Shown: positions 16,540-25,605, numbered from the stretch's first letter. The stretch is 64,000 nt of DNA from Variovorax boronicumulans (GCF_019352895.1 NZ_JAAAFX010000009.1:886764-950763); one strand, 5' to 3'. Made by a program: numbers and translations. The notes: generated by a model from the letters alone, not told the origin.

Positions 16540-17595
16540 TCACGGACCGGCGGTCGAAGCTGCGAGTTTGGTTCTGGTCTTCGTTTTGGCAGGCGCCCTG
16601 CCTTTCGCATTTCGGGGCGCGCTGCCTCCAGCAGCCACCAGCGACATCGCATGGCTCAGCAGCAGCCGCGTGGCGGCATGAGCCTCGGCTTCGGCCGCCA
16701 GCGTTTCGGAGAGCGCAGTGCCACGCGTCTGCGCACCGGCGAGCTGGGCCTGCAGTTCGGCGTTGGCCGTGGACAACGCTGCCGCCTGGTGTTGGGCCGC
16801 GGCGCTGGCAGCTTCCTGCCCACGCAGCGCCTCCAGGGCCTGGTCTCGCGCCTGGCCGATCCTGGCCTGTGCGTCGGTTGCACGCGCCGCATCGCGCGCG
16901 GCCCGGGCGACGGCTTGCCGGGCTTCCTCCCGCGCGCGATCGACCTCGAGCAGGGTCCGGCGCTCGACCGCGTCATGACGCTGCTGCATTTCCGTGAGCG
17001 CGCTGTCCTTGCGGGCGAGGGCGGCCGCCTGCTCGGTGCGCAGCGCCTCCTGGCGTGCCTGGGAGCCGGCGAGGGCTTCACGCAGCTGCTCGATCTGGCG
17101 CTCCATCGCCGCCTGCCGTTGCTGCGCCGCATCGAGCTGGCGCTGCAAGCCGGCGATGGTGTCATTGCCGCGCAGCACCGATTCCTCGAGCGACGCCTTG
17201 GACGACGCAAACGTCTCTTCGCGGCGCTGGAACTCGGCCTCGGCCACGTTGAGGGCGTCCTCGCGGCGATCGAGCACGGCGCGCTGCGCCTCATGGGCTT
17301 GGCGCGACAGCTCGCTGGCATCGCGGCAGGCGAGCTCCCAGAGGGCGCGCGCCGCATCGGCGACTTCGGGCGGCAGGCGGTAGCCCGGGACCCCCTCGGC
17401 CGGCGCGGCCACGCCCAGGCGCGCGGGCAGGGTGCGGTACCAGGCGTCGAGCATGGGGCTGACCGTGTTCGGCGAGCCGCTGCCGATCTTCTGGCGCACA
17501 CGCTCGATGGTCGGCCGGTCGCCGGCAGCGATCAGCGCATCGGCCGCAGCCCACACATCGGCTTGCTGAACACCCCTCGAACTCTTCTGCGACAT
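16540..17595 (-). CDS. KfrA-like DNA-binding coiled-coil protein
   Basis: A 351-residue protein resembling KfrA, the plasmid-encoded DNA-binding autorepressor and stability factor of IncP plasmids. Residues 1-60 form the KfrA N-terminal DNA-binding domain (VWAAADALIAAGDRPTIERV, then IGSGSPNTVSPMLDAWY). Residues about 80-310 are one long Ala/Gln/Glu/Arg-rich coiled coil, and the last 35 residues are a Lys/Ala/Pro basic tail (APAKTKTRTKLAAS). It is divergent from a tyrosine recombinase gene, with a 134-bp AT-rich, dyad-rich gap that would be the natural operator. KfrA-like genes also occur on chromosomes and in integrative elements. Here its partner is an integrase rather than partition genes, so a role in controlling or assisting the recombinase is inferred. 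Confidence 0.85.
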   Translation of the reverse strand: MSQKSSRGVQQADVWAAADALIAAGDRPTIERVRQKIGSGSPNTVSPMLDAWYRTLPARLGVAAPAEGVPGYRLPPEVADAARALWELACRDASELSRQAHEAQRAVLDRREDALNVAEAEFQRREETFASSKASLEESVLRGNDTIAGLQRQLDAAQQRQAAMERQIEQLREALAGSQARQEALRTEQAAALARKDSALTEMQQRHDAVERRTLLEVDRAREEARQAVARAARDAARATDAQARIGQARDQALEALRGQEAASAAAQHQAAALSTANAELQAQLAGAQTRGTALSETLAAEAEAHAATRLLLSHAMSLVAAGGSAPRNAKGRAPAKTKTRTKLAASTAGP

Positions 17596-17729
17596 GGTTT
17601 GGCTCCTGGTTCAAAATAGATCACGATTACTGAAACTTATCGTGACCTGTTTAAACTATATGTTTGATATCATACGTCACACATTTTATTTTATACAGAT
17701 ATGCATCAAAACGGGTTTGGAGGCCGACC
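17596..17729. promoter_or_regulatory. Divergent promoter/operator region between KfrA-like and integrase genes
   Basis: This is one of the most AT-rich stretches in the window and is full of symmetry. It contains the dyad TCACGAT-N11-ATCGTGA (17621-17645), the palindrome GTTTAAAC (17649-17656), the palindrome TGATATCA (17665-17672), and an outer GTGAC/GTCAC pair (17642-17646 and 17676-17680). A GGAGG ribosome binding site for the integrase is at 17719-17723. KfrA proteins repress their own promoter through inverted repeats, so these are candidate KfrA-type sites; they could also be core recombination sites for the integrase. Confidence 0.5.
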
Positions 17730-18794
17730 ATGAGCGATCTGATGGCCCTGAAAAAGCTGCCGGTGCTCGACCCGGGGCAGATCTCGTCGCTGACCGCGTC
17801 GGCCGTCCAAGAATTGCTGGAGGAGGGCGAGTCGGCCAACACCGTGGCGACCTACCGCTCCGCGCTGAAGTACTGGGCCGCGTGGTTTTCGGTGCGCTAC
17901 GGCCGGAAGCTCGAGTTGCCGGTCGCCGTGCCCGTGGTGATCCAGTTCCTGGTCGACCACATCGAGCGCAGCACGCCCAGGGGCCTGGTCACGCAACTGC
18001 CGCCGGCAGCCGACCAGGCCCTGGTGGCGGGGCGCTACAAGGCGGCCCTGGGTCCGCTCGCGCTGGCCACGGTGACGCACCGGATCGCGGTGCTCAGCAA
18101 GGCCCATCAGACCGCCGGCGCGCCGAATCCCTGCGCGGCCGAAGCCGTGCGCGACCTGGTGGCCAAGAGTCGGCGCGCCTACGCCAGGCGCGGCGTGGTG
18201 CAGCACAAGCAGCGGGCGCTGACGAAGGAGCCGTTGCAGGCCATGCTGGCCACCTGCGATGACAGCCTCAAGGGCTTGCGCGACAAGGCCCTGCTGCTGT
18301 TCGCCTGGTCTTCCGGCGGACGCCGGCGTTCGGAGGTGGCCGCCGCGGACATGGCCCACCTGGAACGCATCGGGCAAGACACCTATGTCTACACGCTCAG
18401 TTTCTCGAAGACCAACCAGAGCGGCGCCGATCGCGCGGAGAACGCCAAGCCGATCGCGGGCAGGGCAGGGCAGGCGATGACGGCCTGGCTGCAGGCCAGC
18501 GGGATCGAGGAAGGAAGGATCTTCCGGCAAGTTCGCCGGGGCGGCCACCTCGGCGAAGCACTGGGCGATGGGTCGGTGCGCGACATCGTCAAGGCCCGCT
18601 GCCTCGCGGCCGGCCTGGAAGGGGACTTCTCGGCCCATTCGCTGCGCGCAGGCTTCGTGACCGAGGCCGGGCGCCAGCAGGTCCCGCTGGCCGACACCAT
18701 GGCGATGACCGGGCACCGCGGCGTGGGGTCGGTGCTGGGGTACTTCCGGACGGAGGCGCTGGCGCAGGCCGCCGTCTCGAAACTGATCGACTGA
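17730..18794 (+). CDS. Tyrosine recombinase / site-specific integrase
   Basis: A 354-residue tyrosine recombinase. Residues 20-150 form the SAM-like core-binding domain and residues 165-350 the catalytic domain. The full catalytic set is visible: Arg199 (GGRRRSE), Lys227 (SFSKTNQ), His303 and Arg306 (HSLR), His329 (TGHRG) and nucleophile Tyr338 (GYFR). All residues needed for activity are present. The ATG at 17730 follows a GGAGG at 7-bp spacing. The gene is divergent from a KfrA-like gene; no excisionase, phage or conjugation genes, and no obvious flanking direct repeats, are nearby. It is therefore more likely a standing chromosomal recombinase or the relic of a small element than an intact prophage. 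It ends 19 bp before a convergent MFS gene. Confidence 0.92.
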   Translation: MSDLMALKKLPVLDPGQISSLTASAVQELLEEGESANTVATYRSALKYWAAWFSVRYGRKLELPVAVPVVIQFLVDHIERSTPRGLVTQLPPAADQALVAGRYKAALGPLALATVTHRIAVLSKAHQTAGAPNPCAAEAVRDLVAKSRRAYARRGVVQHKQRALTKEPLQAMLATCDDSLKGLRDKALLLFAWSSGGRRRSEVAAADMAHLERIGQDTYVYTLSFSKTNQSGADRAENAKPIAGRAGQAMTAWLQASGIEEGRIFRQVRRGGHLGEALGDGSVRDIVKARCLAAGLEGDFSAHSLRAGFVTEAGRQQVPLADTMAMTGHRGVGSVLGYFRTEALAQAAVSKLID

Positions 18795-18813
18795 AGGCCG
18801 TCCCGCCCGGATC

Positions 18814-20022
18814 TCAGGAGGTGCCGTCGACGACCGCCGCACGCGCGGCGCGGAGCGAGAGCATGTTGATGGCCGCGGCCGCCAGCGCCAGCAGCGCGCC
18901 TGTCGCCGCGAGCCCGGCCCAGCCGGCCCGGTGGGCGCCGTAGGCTCCCAGCGCGGCGCCGGCCGAGCCCCCGAGGAAGTAGGCGCCCATGAAGACCGTG
19001 TTCAGCCGGCTGCGCGCCTCGGGCCGCAGCGCATAGACCCGGGTCTGGTTCGCCACCAAGCCCGTGCGGTTGCCGAAATCGAGCAGTACCATGCCGGCGA
19101 TCAACCAGCCCAGGCCGCGCCCGCCGGCCGCGATGAACGCGAAGCCGAGGGCCAGCGCGAGCGCCCTCGCCAGGAGCAGGGCGCGCGCATCGAGCCGGTC
19201 GGCAAGGGCACCGATGCGCGGCGACGCAGCGATGCCCAGCAGCGCCACCAGCCCGAACGCGCCGATGGCGGCGGGGCCGAAGCCGTAGGGCGGCTGCGCC
19301 AGCAGCGCGGCGAGCGTGGCCCACAGCGCGCTGAAGGCGGCGAACATCATGAAGGCGGTGGCGGCCGAGATCCGCAGCACGCGCTCCTCCCGCACCAGGC
19401 GGCCCAGCGAACGGAGCAGCGCGCCATAGCCGAGGCTCGTCGGGGTCGAGACCGCGGGCAGCTTCCGGGCGACGATCGCCCACAGCCCCAGGTCGACCAG
19501 CGCGGCGGCGAGGAACACGGTGCGCCAGCCAGTGGCCGCGCCGACGAAGCCGCTCGCCGTGCGCGCCAGCAGCAGGCCGGCGGACAGGCCGCCCAGCAGG
19601 ATGCCCGCGGTGCGGCCGCGCAGCGCCGGCGGCGCCAGGCCCGAGACGGTGGGAATGATGATCTGCGCGGTGATGGCCGTCACCCCGACGGCGAAGCTGG
19701 CGATGCACAGCAGCGCGAAGCTGGGCGCCGCCGCACAGGCGAGCAGCGCAAACGCGTTCGCGGCGACGGCCAGGGACGCGAGCTTGCGCGGCTGCTGGCG
19801 GTCCGCCAGCGGCACGATCAGCAACAGGCCGATCGCGTAGCCGAGTTGCGTCAGCGTCGCGATCAGGCTGGCCTGCGTCGACGGCACGCCGAACGAGGAA
19901 GCGATCAGGGGCAGGAGCGGCTGGTGGTAGTAGATGGTCGACACCGCAAGCGCGCAGCTCAGTGCCATCAGGGCAACCACGCGACCGGAGAGGCCGGCCG
20001 CACCGTCGGAGGTGGAGGTCAT
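18814..20022 (-). CDS. MFS transporter
   Basis: A 402-residue major facilitator with about 12 membrane helices, probably a drug/proton-type exporter. Family signs are the conserved loop after helix 2 (LIVPLADRQQPRKLAS) and GLSAGLLLARTASGFVGAATGWRTVF in helices 5-6. The internal repeat of six helices is visible, with a central loop near residue 200. The N-terminus starts at the ATG at 20022 before SGRVVALMALSCAL. It begins 11 bp after the isochorismatase-like gene and is likely co-transcribed with it; a LysR gene lies upstream on the same strand. The substrate is unknown; an aromatic or organic acid related to the hydrolase is a reasonable guess. Confidence 0.87.
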   Translation of the reverse strand: MTSTSDGAAGLSGRVVALMALSCALAVSTIYYHQPLLPLIASSFGVPSTQASLIATLTQLGYAIGLLLIVPLADRQQPRKLASLAVAANAFALLACAAAPSFALLCIASFAVGVTAITAQIIIPTVSGLAPPALRGRTAGILLGGLSAGLLLARTASGFVGAATGWRTVFLAAALVDLGLWAIVARKLPAVSTPTSLGYGALLRSLGRLVREERVLRISAATAFMMFAAFSALWATLAALLAQPPYGFGPAAIGAFGLVALLGIAASPRIGALADRLDARALLLARALALALGFAFIAAGGRGLGWLIAGMVLLDFGNRTGLVANQTRVYALRPEARSRLNTVFMGAYFLGGSAGAALGAYGAHRAGWAGLAATGALLALAAAAINMLSLRAARAAVVDGTS

Positions 20023-20033
20023 GCGCGGCCCGC

Positions 20034-20660
20034 TCAAGCGCTGGGCAGCGCCTGGAGGAGCGCGCGGGTGTCCACGATGCTGTGGGCATAGGTGGGACCG
20101 TTCAGCTCGTGCGCGGCGTGCATCATTTCGCGCTGGAACGCGGCGGTGGCGTCCTTCACGAGCGTCACGTGGTAGCCCAGCTCCTGCGCGTAGCGCGCGG
20201 TGGTCTCGATGCAGGTGTTGGCCAGCAGGCCCACCAGGATCACATGCGAGATGCCATGCTGCTTCAGCTGGAAATCCAGGTCGGTGTTCGCGAAGCCGCT
20301 GGAGGCCCAATGCTCGTGCACCACGATGTCGCCAGCTTGGGGGCCGAACTCGGGGTGCCATTCGCCGCCCCAGCTGTCCTTGGCAAAGGTCTTGCGGGTC
20401 ATCAGCAGGCGCTGCGTGGGGCTGGGATGGCACCAGCATTCGTAGTCGCCGGGTTGCCAGCGCCGGTGCGGCACGATCACCTTCTGGATGCCGGCCTTGC
20501 GTGTCGCGCTCTGGATCGCGCGCAGGTTGTCCAGCAGGTGCACTTCCTCCGCGATCGGCTGGATCGCCGGCCAGAGCTTGCCGCCTTCGGACAGGAAATC
20601 GTTGTAGGGGTCGACGAAGAGAAGCGCGGTCTTGCGAGCGTCGTAGCGTGGGGCGTCCAT
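20034..20660 (-). CDS. Isochorismatase-family cysteine hydrolase
   Basis: A 208-residue alpha/beta hydrolase of the isochorismatase superfamily, which cleaves isochorismate, nicotinamide or carbamoyl-type amides using a Cys nucleophile. Asp17 (LLFVDPYNDF) and Cys150 (LLANTCIETTARYA) are in place. The third catalytic residue, usually Lys before the S-A-F-x-x-T motif, seems to be His117 here (EHWASSGFANTDL), the pattern of a separate subgroup. It precedes an MFS gene by 11 bp and follows a LysR gene by 143 bp, all on the same strand. The natural substrate cannot be told; the window has no isochorismate or NAD salvage genes. Confidence 0.85.
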   Translation of the reverse strand: MDAPRYDARKTALLFVDPYNDFLSEGGKLWPAIQPIAEEVHLLDNLRAIQSATRKAGIQKVIVPHRRWQPGDYECWCHPSPTQRLLMTRKTFAKDSWGGEWHPEFGPQAGDIVVHEHWASSGFANTDLDFQLKQHGISHVILVGLLANTCIETTARYAQELGYHVTLVKDATAAFQREMMHAAHELNGPTYAHSIVDTRALLQALPSA

Positions 20661-20803
20661 GGTGGAATTCCTTTCTCGGTGGATGAGGAGCCAGTCGCCT
20701 GGCTCGGCCGTGTCGGGAATCTAGGCTTCGGGCTGCTATGGAAAAAGAGAGCGCGCGCAGACGCAGTGTCTCGATCCATCGCACAGTGGCCGCGAGCCGG
20801 ACG

Positions 20804-21724
20804 CTAGGGCCGCACTCTGGGCGCCTTCAGCGTGCGCGCGCAAAGATCGGCGACCCAGTCGATGAACACCCGCAGCTTGACGCTCACATGCCGATGGGGC
20901 GGATAGACCACGTACAACGGCCAGGCGCCGGCCGACCATTCCGGCAGCACGGCCGTCAGGGTGCCCGCCGCCAGGTGCGGCGCCGCCATGAACGGGGCGG
21001 TGCGCGCGATGCCCAGGCCCGCCAACCCGGCGGCCAGCATCGCGCCGGAGTCGTTCACCGCGACGCTCGACCGCGCATGGACCTCGTACTGCTCCGCGCC
21101 CCGCTGCAGCACATAGGTCAGGCGTTCCGAGCCATGCGAGAAGTAGCTGATCGCGTGGTGGCGGTCGCTCTCGAGGTCCGACGGATGTTGCGGCACGCCG
21201 TGGCGCGCCAGATAGGCGGGCGACGCGCACACGATGCGGTCGATCTCGGCGATGCGCCTGGCAATGAGGGAGGGATCGGAAATCTCTCCCGCACGGAGCA
21301 CGCAATCCACGTTCTCGCCGATCAGGTCGATGGGCTTGTCGCTCACGCCGACGTCGACATGGATGTCCGGGTAGCGCGCGCAGAAATCGGGCAGCGCCGG
21401 GATGAGGATCAGGCTGGCGATCGCCGACGGTGCGTCGACCCGCAGCATTCCGCGCGGCGAGGCTTTGGCGCGCGACAGGCTGGACTCGAGTTCATCGAGC
21501 TCGTCGAGCAGGCGCACCGCACGCTCGTAGTAGGCCGCGCCGTCCGCGGTGACCGTGACCCGTCGCGTGGTGCGGTTGAGCAGTTGCGTCTTGAGTTCTT
21601 TTTCCAGCAGCAGCACCAGGCGGCTCATCTGGCCTTTGGGCACACCCACCGAATCCGCAGCCTTGGTGAAGTTGCCCGCTTCGACGACGCGCACGAAGGC
21701 CCGCATCGCGCTGAACTTGTCCAT
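20804..21724 (-). CDS. LysR-family transcriptional regulator
   Basis: A 306-residue LysR-type regulator. The N-terminal winged helix (MDKFSAMRAFVRVVEAGNFT, then AADSVGVPKGQMSRLVLLLE) is followed by the substrate-binding domain beginning near residue 90 (RGMLRVDAPSAIASLILIPA). It is of the DsdC/CrgA-like type that usually represses or activates a neighbouring operon and often controls efflux or oxidoreductase genes. It lies 143 bp upstream of the isochorismatase-like gene and reads the same way, so it may regulate that gene and the MFS transporter. No divergent partner gene is present, which is less usual for LysR. Confidence 0.9.
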   Translation of the reverse strand: MDKFSAMRAFVRVVEAGNFTKAADSVGVPKGQMSRLVLLLEKELKTQLLNRTTRRVTVTADGAAYYERAVRLLDELDELESSLSRAKASPRGMLRVDAPSAIASLILIPALPDFCARYPDIHVDVGVSDKPIDLIGENVDCVLRAGEISDPSLIARRIAEIDRIVCASPAYLARHGVPQHPSDLESDRHHAISYFSHGSERLTYVLQRGAEQYEVHARSSVAVNDSGAMLAAGLAGLGIARTAPFMAAPHLAAGTLTAVLPEWSAGAWPLYVVYPPHRHVSVKLRVFIDWVADLCARTLKAPRVRP

Positions 21725-21834
21725 GGTCGGTCCTTTGTGCCTCTCTCCGCGCCGGCCGGCCGGGCAGGGGGCGGCCCCGGATTATCCGCTTGGCGGTCCG
21801 GGCTTCGCCCCCGGGTTCCCGGACGCTCTTCTTC

Positions 21835-23100
21835 CTAGGCGGCGCCCGCATGGCGGCGCTTCGCAGCCCCGTGCTCGATTCCCGTCAGCGCGGCACGGCA
21901 GGCCTTGCCCCGCAGCGCCGCACGCCGCTTGCGCGCCCAGATCATCACGCCGGTCACGCTGAGCATGGCCACCCCGAGGCCCAGCACGCTCATCGTCACG
22001 CGGCCGGCCGTGCCCGCGATGCGGCCGGTGTGCAGCGGCAACTGGGCCTGCAGGAACAGGTCGCCCGCCGTGCCGGTGCCCGGCACCCGGTCGCCGAGGT
22101 AGGCGCCGGTCTGCGCGTCCAGATAGAGCCAGGGGTGGCCCAGGCCCCAACTCGCGTGGTCGTCGCCAGGCTCGAAGAAGTTCACGCCGTACAGCTTGTA
22201 GGGCGCGCTGTAGAACACGGCACCGGCCGGTGCGGTCCAGCCGCGCCGGGCCGCTTCCTGGCGGGCCAGCGTCAGGGCCTCGTCACGGCGGATGCCCGGC
22301 TCGACGAAGCGGGCCACGGGCACGGGCGCACGCAGCGCGAAAATGTCGGGCGTCAAGGTCGACACGCGTTCGACCAGCGGGCGCACCACCTCGCGGCGCA
22401 GGTTCATGCTGACCGAGGTGATCGCCACGGTCAGCAGCAGCGCCCACGCCCACAGGCCCCCGGCGCGGTGCAGGTCGAAGGTGCGCTTGTGCCCGCCCTG
22501 GCGCCACCGGAAGCTGAAGGATTTGCGCCACGACTTGCGCCAGGCGCGTCGGCCCGGCAGCGAGATGCACAGCGCGAGGAAGCAGTCCAGCACCCAGACC
22601 ATGGAGACCATGCCCATGAACCAGGTGCCCAGTTCCAGTGCTCCCACGCTGGGGATGTGCATGCTGTAGTGCAGCTTGTAGAGGAAGGGCATCAGGTTCT
22701 CGCGCGACAGCGAGATCGCACCCCACAGGCGCGTCCCCTGCACCTCGCCGGTGTAGGGGTTGAGCGTGACCTGGTTGAAGCCCAGCGCATGGGGTTTGCC
22801 GGTGGCCGGATCGACGCGCGGCACCACCGACACGCCCAGCGCGTGGCCGTCTTCGACCTCCAGCGGCGCGAAGGCCACGCGCAGGCGCGGGTCGGCCGCC
22901 TCCAGGCCCTCGACCAGTTCCAGCGCGCTGCGCTTGTGCGCCTCGGGCGAAGGCGCAGGCGCATCGAAGAGCTGCGGATTCAGCCATTCGTCGAGCTCGT
23001 GGTCCCATGAGATCACCGCGCCGGTGAGCCCGGCCACGAACAGGAAGGCGGCCATGAACAGGCCGGCCCAGCGGTGCAACCGCGTCATCCAGGCGCGCAT
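21835..23100 (-). CDS. PepSY-domain iron-regulated membrane protein (PiuB type)
   Basis: A 421-residue inner-membrane protein of the PepSY-TM family. Four main helices are seen: residues 10-33 (WAGLFMAAFLFVAGLTGAVI), a pair near 190-280 and one near 370-395. Two PepSY domains lie in the periplasm between them. The opening RLHRWAGL, with its His, is conserved in PiuB/FhuF-like ferric reductases. Family members are iron-repressed and are thought to reduce or release siderophore-bound iron. It begins six bases after the TonB receptor stop, so the two form an operon and it probably handles the iron brought in by that receptor. Confidence 0.88.
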   Translation of the reverse strand: MRAWMTRLHRWAGLFMAAFLFVAGLTGAVISWDHELDEWLNPQLFDAPAPSPEAHKRSALELVEGLEAADPRLRVAFAPLEVEDGHALGVSVVPRVDPATGKPHALGFNQVTLNPYTGEVQGTRLWGAISLSRENLMPFLYKLHYSMHIPSVGALELGTWFMGMVSMVWVLDCFLALCISLPGRRAWRKSWRKSFSFRWRQGGHKRTFDLHRAGGLWAWALLLTVAITSVSMNLRREVVRPLVERVSTLTPDIFALRAPVPVARFVEPGIRRDEALTLARQEAARRGWTAPAGAVFYSAPYKLYGVNFFEPGDDHASWGLGHPWLYLDAQTGAYLGDRVPGTGTAGDLFLQAQLPLHTGRIAGTAGRVTMSVLGLGVAMLSVTGVMIWARKRRAALRGKACRAALTGIEHGAAKRRHAGAA

Positions 23101-23106
23101 GCCGGC

Positions 23107-25566
23107 TTACCAGCGGTAGGTGCCGCTGAGCAGCACGCTGCGCACCGGACCGTAGTAGCAGGCGCTCAGGGGTGAACCACCGCAGGGGTTGGCCACATAG
23201 AGCTTGTCGAACAGGTTGTTCACCTTGAGCTGGAAGCGCCAGTTCGCGTTCGGCTCGTAGCCCAGCGCCAGGTCGTACACGGTGTAGGCCGGCGTCTTGG
23301 CCTGGAAGGAATAGGCGTTGTCCGGTGCGGTGGGCGATGCGCCGTAGTCGATAGTGCGGCCCATGTAGCGTGCGCCGCCGCCGATGGTCACGCCGCGCAG
23401 GGTGCTGTCGGCAAAGCGGTAGTGCGCCCAGATCGACGCCATGTTGCTGGGCGAGGTGGTACCCCAGGCGTCGCGCGGCCGGGTGCCGGTTTCACCCAGG
23501 ACGTTGCTGCGCGTCACCGCCGCGTCCATGTAGGTGTAGCTGGCCATCACGGTCAGTTGGCGCGTGACTTCCCACACGCCCTCCAGCTCCAGCCCGCGGG
23601 AACGCACCGCGCCGGTCTGCACCGAGTAGCGGCTGTCGCTCGGGTCCTGCGTGAGCACGTTGCGCTGGCGGATGTTGTAGACCGAGGCGGTGAACATGCT
23701 GCGGCTGTGGTCCGGCTGGTAGCGCACGCCGGCCTCCACGCTCTTGCCTTCGGTGGGATCGAAGGGCGCGCCCGATTTGCTGGCCTGTGCAGTCGGCTGG
23801 AAAGATTCGGCGTAGTTCGCGAACGGCGTCCAGCCGTTGCCGGCCTTGTAGAGCGCGCCGGCCTGGAAGGTGGTCGCGCCGTTCTTCTGACGCAGCGCCA
23901 GCGTGCCCAGCGGGTCGATGGTGTCGGTGCGGGCCCAGTCGTGACGGACGCCGCCACGCACGACCCAGCGCTCGCCCAGGTCGATGCGGTCCTGAAGGTA
24001 GACGCCGGTCTGGCGGGCCTTCACGTCGCGCGACCAGGGGTCGGTCGGTTCGCTGATCGGCTGGCCGTACTGCGGGTTGCGGATGTCCAGCAGGGGGGCG
24101 TTGCCCGAGAGCTGGCGGTCGGTGTAGCGGGTCAGGCTGCTGTCGAGGCCGGCCAGCAGGCGGTGCTCCAGGCCGCCGGCCTGCCAGTTCCAGGCCAGCT
24201 GGTTGTCGATCGCGTACACATCGGAGTCCAGGCGGCCCCTGTTGGCGTCGCGGAACAGCAGGTAGCCGTTGTCGTCGATCTGGCCGCGGGTGTTGATCAG
24301 GCCCCGGCCACGCACATAGGCCGAGTCATAGTCCATGTGCTCGACGCGCAGGCTCTGGCGGAACACGGCGCCGTTGTCGAGCTTGCGCTCGAACAGGCTG
24401 GCGACCGAATACTGCTCGCGCTTGAACTGGTTGAAGTCGGGTTCGCCGGGATAGAAGGCGGGCTGGATCCGGCCCCAGGGGCTGGGGTTGAGCGTGCCGG
24501 CGCGCGGGTACCACAGGCCCCAGGCCGCGCGGTCCTTCTGGTAGTTGGCCAGCAGGGTGAGCGAGGTGTCGGCGTCGGGCCTCCAGGTGATGGCCGGCGC
24601 GATGTAGACGTGATCGTCGGGCGCGAAGTTCATCTGCGTGTTGCTGTCGCGCACATTGCCAGTCAGGCGGTACGACAGCGTCTCGCTGCCGGCCAGCGGG
24701 CCGCCGAAGTCGAACTGCGCCTGCTTGCGGTCGTGCGAGCCGACGCCCAACGAGAGCTCGTGCAGGGGCTCGCTCGTGGGGCGCTTGGTCACGTTGTTGA
24801 TCAAGCCGCCGGGCGCGTTCTGGCCGTAAAGCACCGAGGTCGGGCCCTTGAGCACTTCGATGCGTTCCAGCCCGTAGGGGTCGATGCGCATGCCGATCTT
24901 GCTGCCCGAGGCCCGCAGGCCGTCGCGGTACATGCCGAACACCGACTGGTTGAAGCCACGCACGGTGATCCAGTCGTAGCGCGGGTCCTCGCCATAGGCC
25001 GAGGTGTTGACGCCCGCCACATAGCGCAGTGCATCGGTCACGGTCTGCGCGCCCTGGTCGTCCATCTGGTCGCGGGTCACGACCGAAATCGACTGCGGCG
25101 TCTCGTTGAGCGCCGCGTCGTCCTTGGCGGCCGACATGGCGCGCCGCGCGGCGTAGCCGTACACCGGGCCCCAGGGCGTTTCGCGGTTCGAGGCCGTCAC
25201 CAGCACTTCCGACAGCGTGGCCGTGCCGCCGGGCGCGGTCTTGATGACCAGCATGTTCGCGTCGCGCACGGCCACCAGGCCGGTGCCGGCCAGCAGACGG
25301 TCGATGGCCTGCTGCAGCGTGAAGGCACCCTGCAGGGCCGGGGCGGACTTGCCCGCCACCAGCGCGGGCTGCACCATCAGCTCCAGCTTCGACTGGCGTG
25401 CCAGCTCGTTGAGCGCCTGGCCCAGCGGCTGGGCAGCCATGCGCAACTGCAGCGCGGCCGGCTTGACCGTCTGGGCATGGGCGAGCAACGGCAGCCCGCT
25501 GGCGCCGCCAAAAGCCAGGGCCAGCGAGAGCGCAAGGGGCGCGGGTTGCAGAAAAGGGCGGGGCAT
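23107..25566 (-). CDS. TonB-dependent ferric-siderophore receptor with signalling (STN) domain
   Basis: An 819-residue outer-membrane receptor of the FpvA/FoxA type. It has a signal peptide (residues 1-36), then an STN (secretin/TonB N-terminal) signalling domain at about 45-105 (LGQALNELARQSKLELMVQ). A plug domain follows (TPQSISVVTRDQMDDQGAQT, VLKGPTSVLYGQNAPGGLIN), then a 22-strand barrel ending in the aromatic residue of GTYRW. The STN domain means the loaded receptor signals to the FecR-like anti-sigma factor encoded upstream. The ATG at 25566 is chosen; a TTG 15 bases upstream is also in frame. A candidate Fur site lies 25 bp before the start. The siderophore is not identified; conserved plug wording is hydroxamate/mixed-type. 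Confidence 0.92.
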   Translation of the reverse strand: MPRPFLQPAPLALSLALAFGGASGLPLLAHAQTVKPAALQLRMAAQPLGQALNELARQSKLELMVQPALVAGKSAPALQGAFTLQQAIDRLLAGTGLVAVRDANMLVIKTAPGGTATLSEVLVTASNRETPWGPVYGYAARRAMSAAKDDAALNETPQSISVVTRDQMDDQGAQTVTDALRYVAGVNTSAYGEDPRYDWITVRGFNQSVFGMYRDGLRASGSKIGMRIDPYGLERIEVLKGPTSVLYGQNAPGGLINNVTKRPTSEPLHELSLGVGSHDRKQAQFDFGGPLAGSETLSYRLTGNVRDSNTQMNFAPDDHVYIAPAITWRPDADTSLTLLANYQKDRAAWGLWYPRAGTLNPSPWGRIQPAFYPGEPDFNQFKREQYSVASLFERKLDNGAVFRQSLRVEHMDYDSAYVRGRGLINTRGQIDDNGYLLFRDANRGRLDSDVYAIDNQLAWNWQAGGLEHRLLAGLDSSLTRYTDRQLSGNAPLLDIRNPQYGQPISEPTDPWSRDVKARQTGVYLQDRIDLGERWVVRGGVRHDWARTDTIDPLGTLALRQKNGATTFQAGALYKAGNGWTPFANYAESFQPTAQASKSGAPFDPTEGKSVEAGVRYQPDHSRSMFTASVYNIRQRNVLTQDPSDSRYSVQTGAVRSRGLELEGVWEVTRQLTVMASYTYMDAAVTRSNVLGETGTRPRDAWGTTSPSNMASIWAHYRFADSTLRGVTIGGGARYMGRTIDYGASPTAPDNAYSFQAKTPAYTVYDLALGYEPNANWRFQLKVNNLFDKLYVANPCGGSPLSACYYGPVRSVLLSGTYRW

Positions 25567-25590
25567 GAACACGTACTCCAAGAGAAGAAA

Positions 25591-25605
25591 TGGGAATCCT
25601 TCTCA
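25591..25605 (-). promoter_or_regulatory. Candidate Fur box before the TonB receptor
   Basis: On the minus strand the 15-mer TGAGAAGGATTCCCA matches the 7-1-7 Fur consensus TGATAAT-N-ATTATCA at 10 of 14 positions. It lies 25 bp upstream of the receptor start, where a repressor would block transcription. Confidence 0.45.

Noticed and set aside
16540..18794. Intact prophage or integrative conjugative element around the integrase
   Set aside because: No structural, replication or conjugation genes and no attachment-site repeats or tRNA are visible nearby.
25567..25581. TTG start for the TonB receptor giving five extra residues
   Set aside because: The ATG at 25566 gives a better signal peptide start and sits at a reasonable distance from GGAG.
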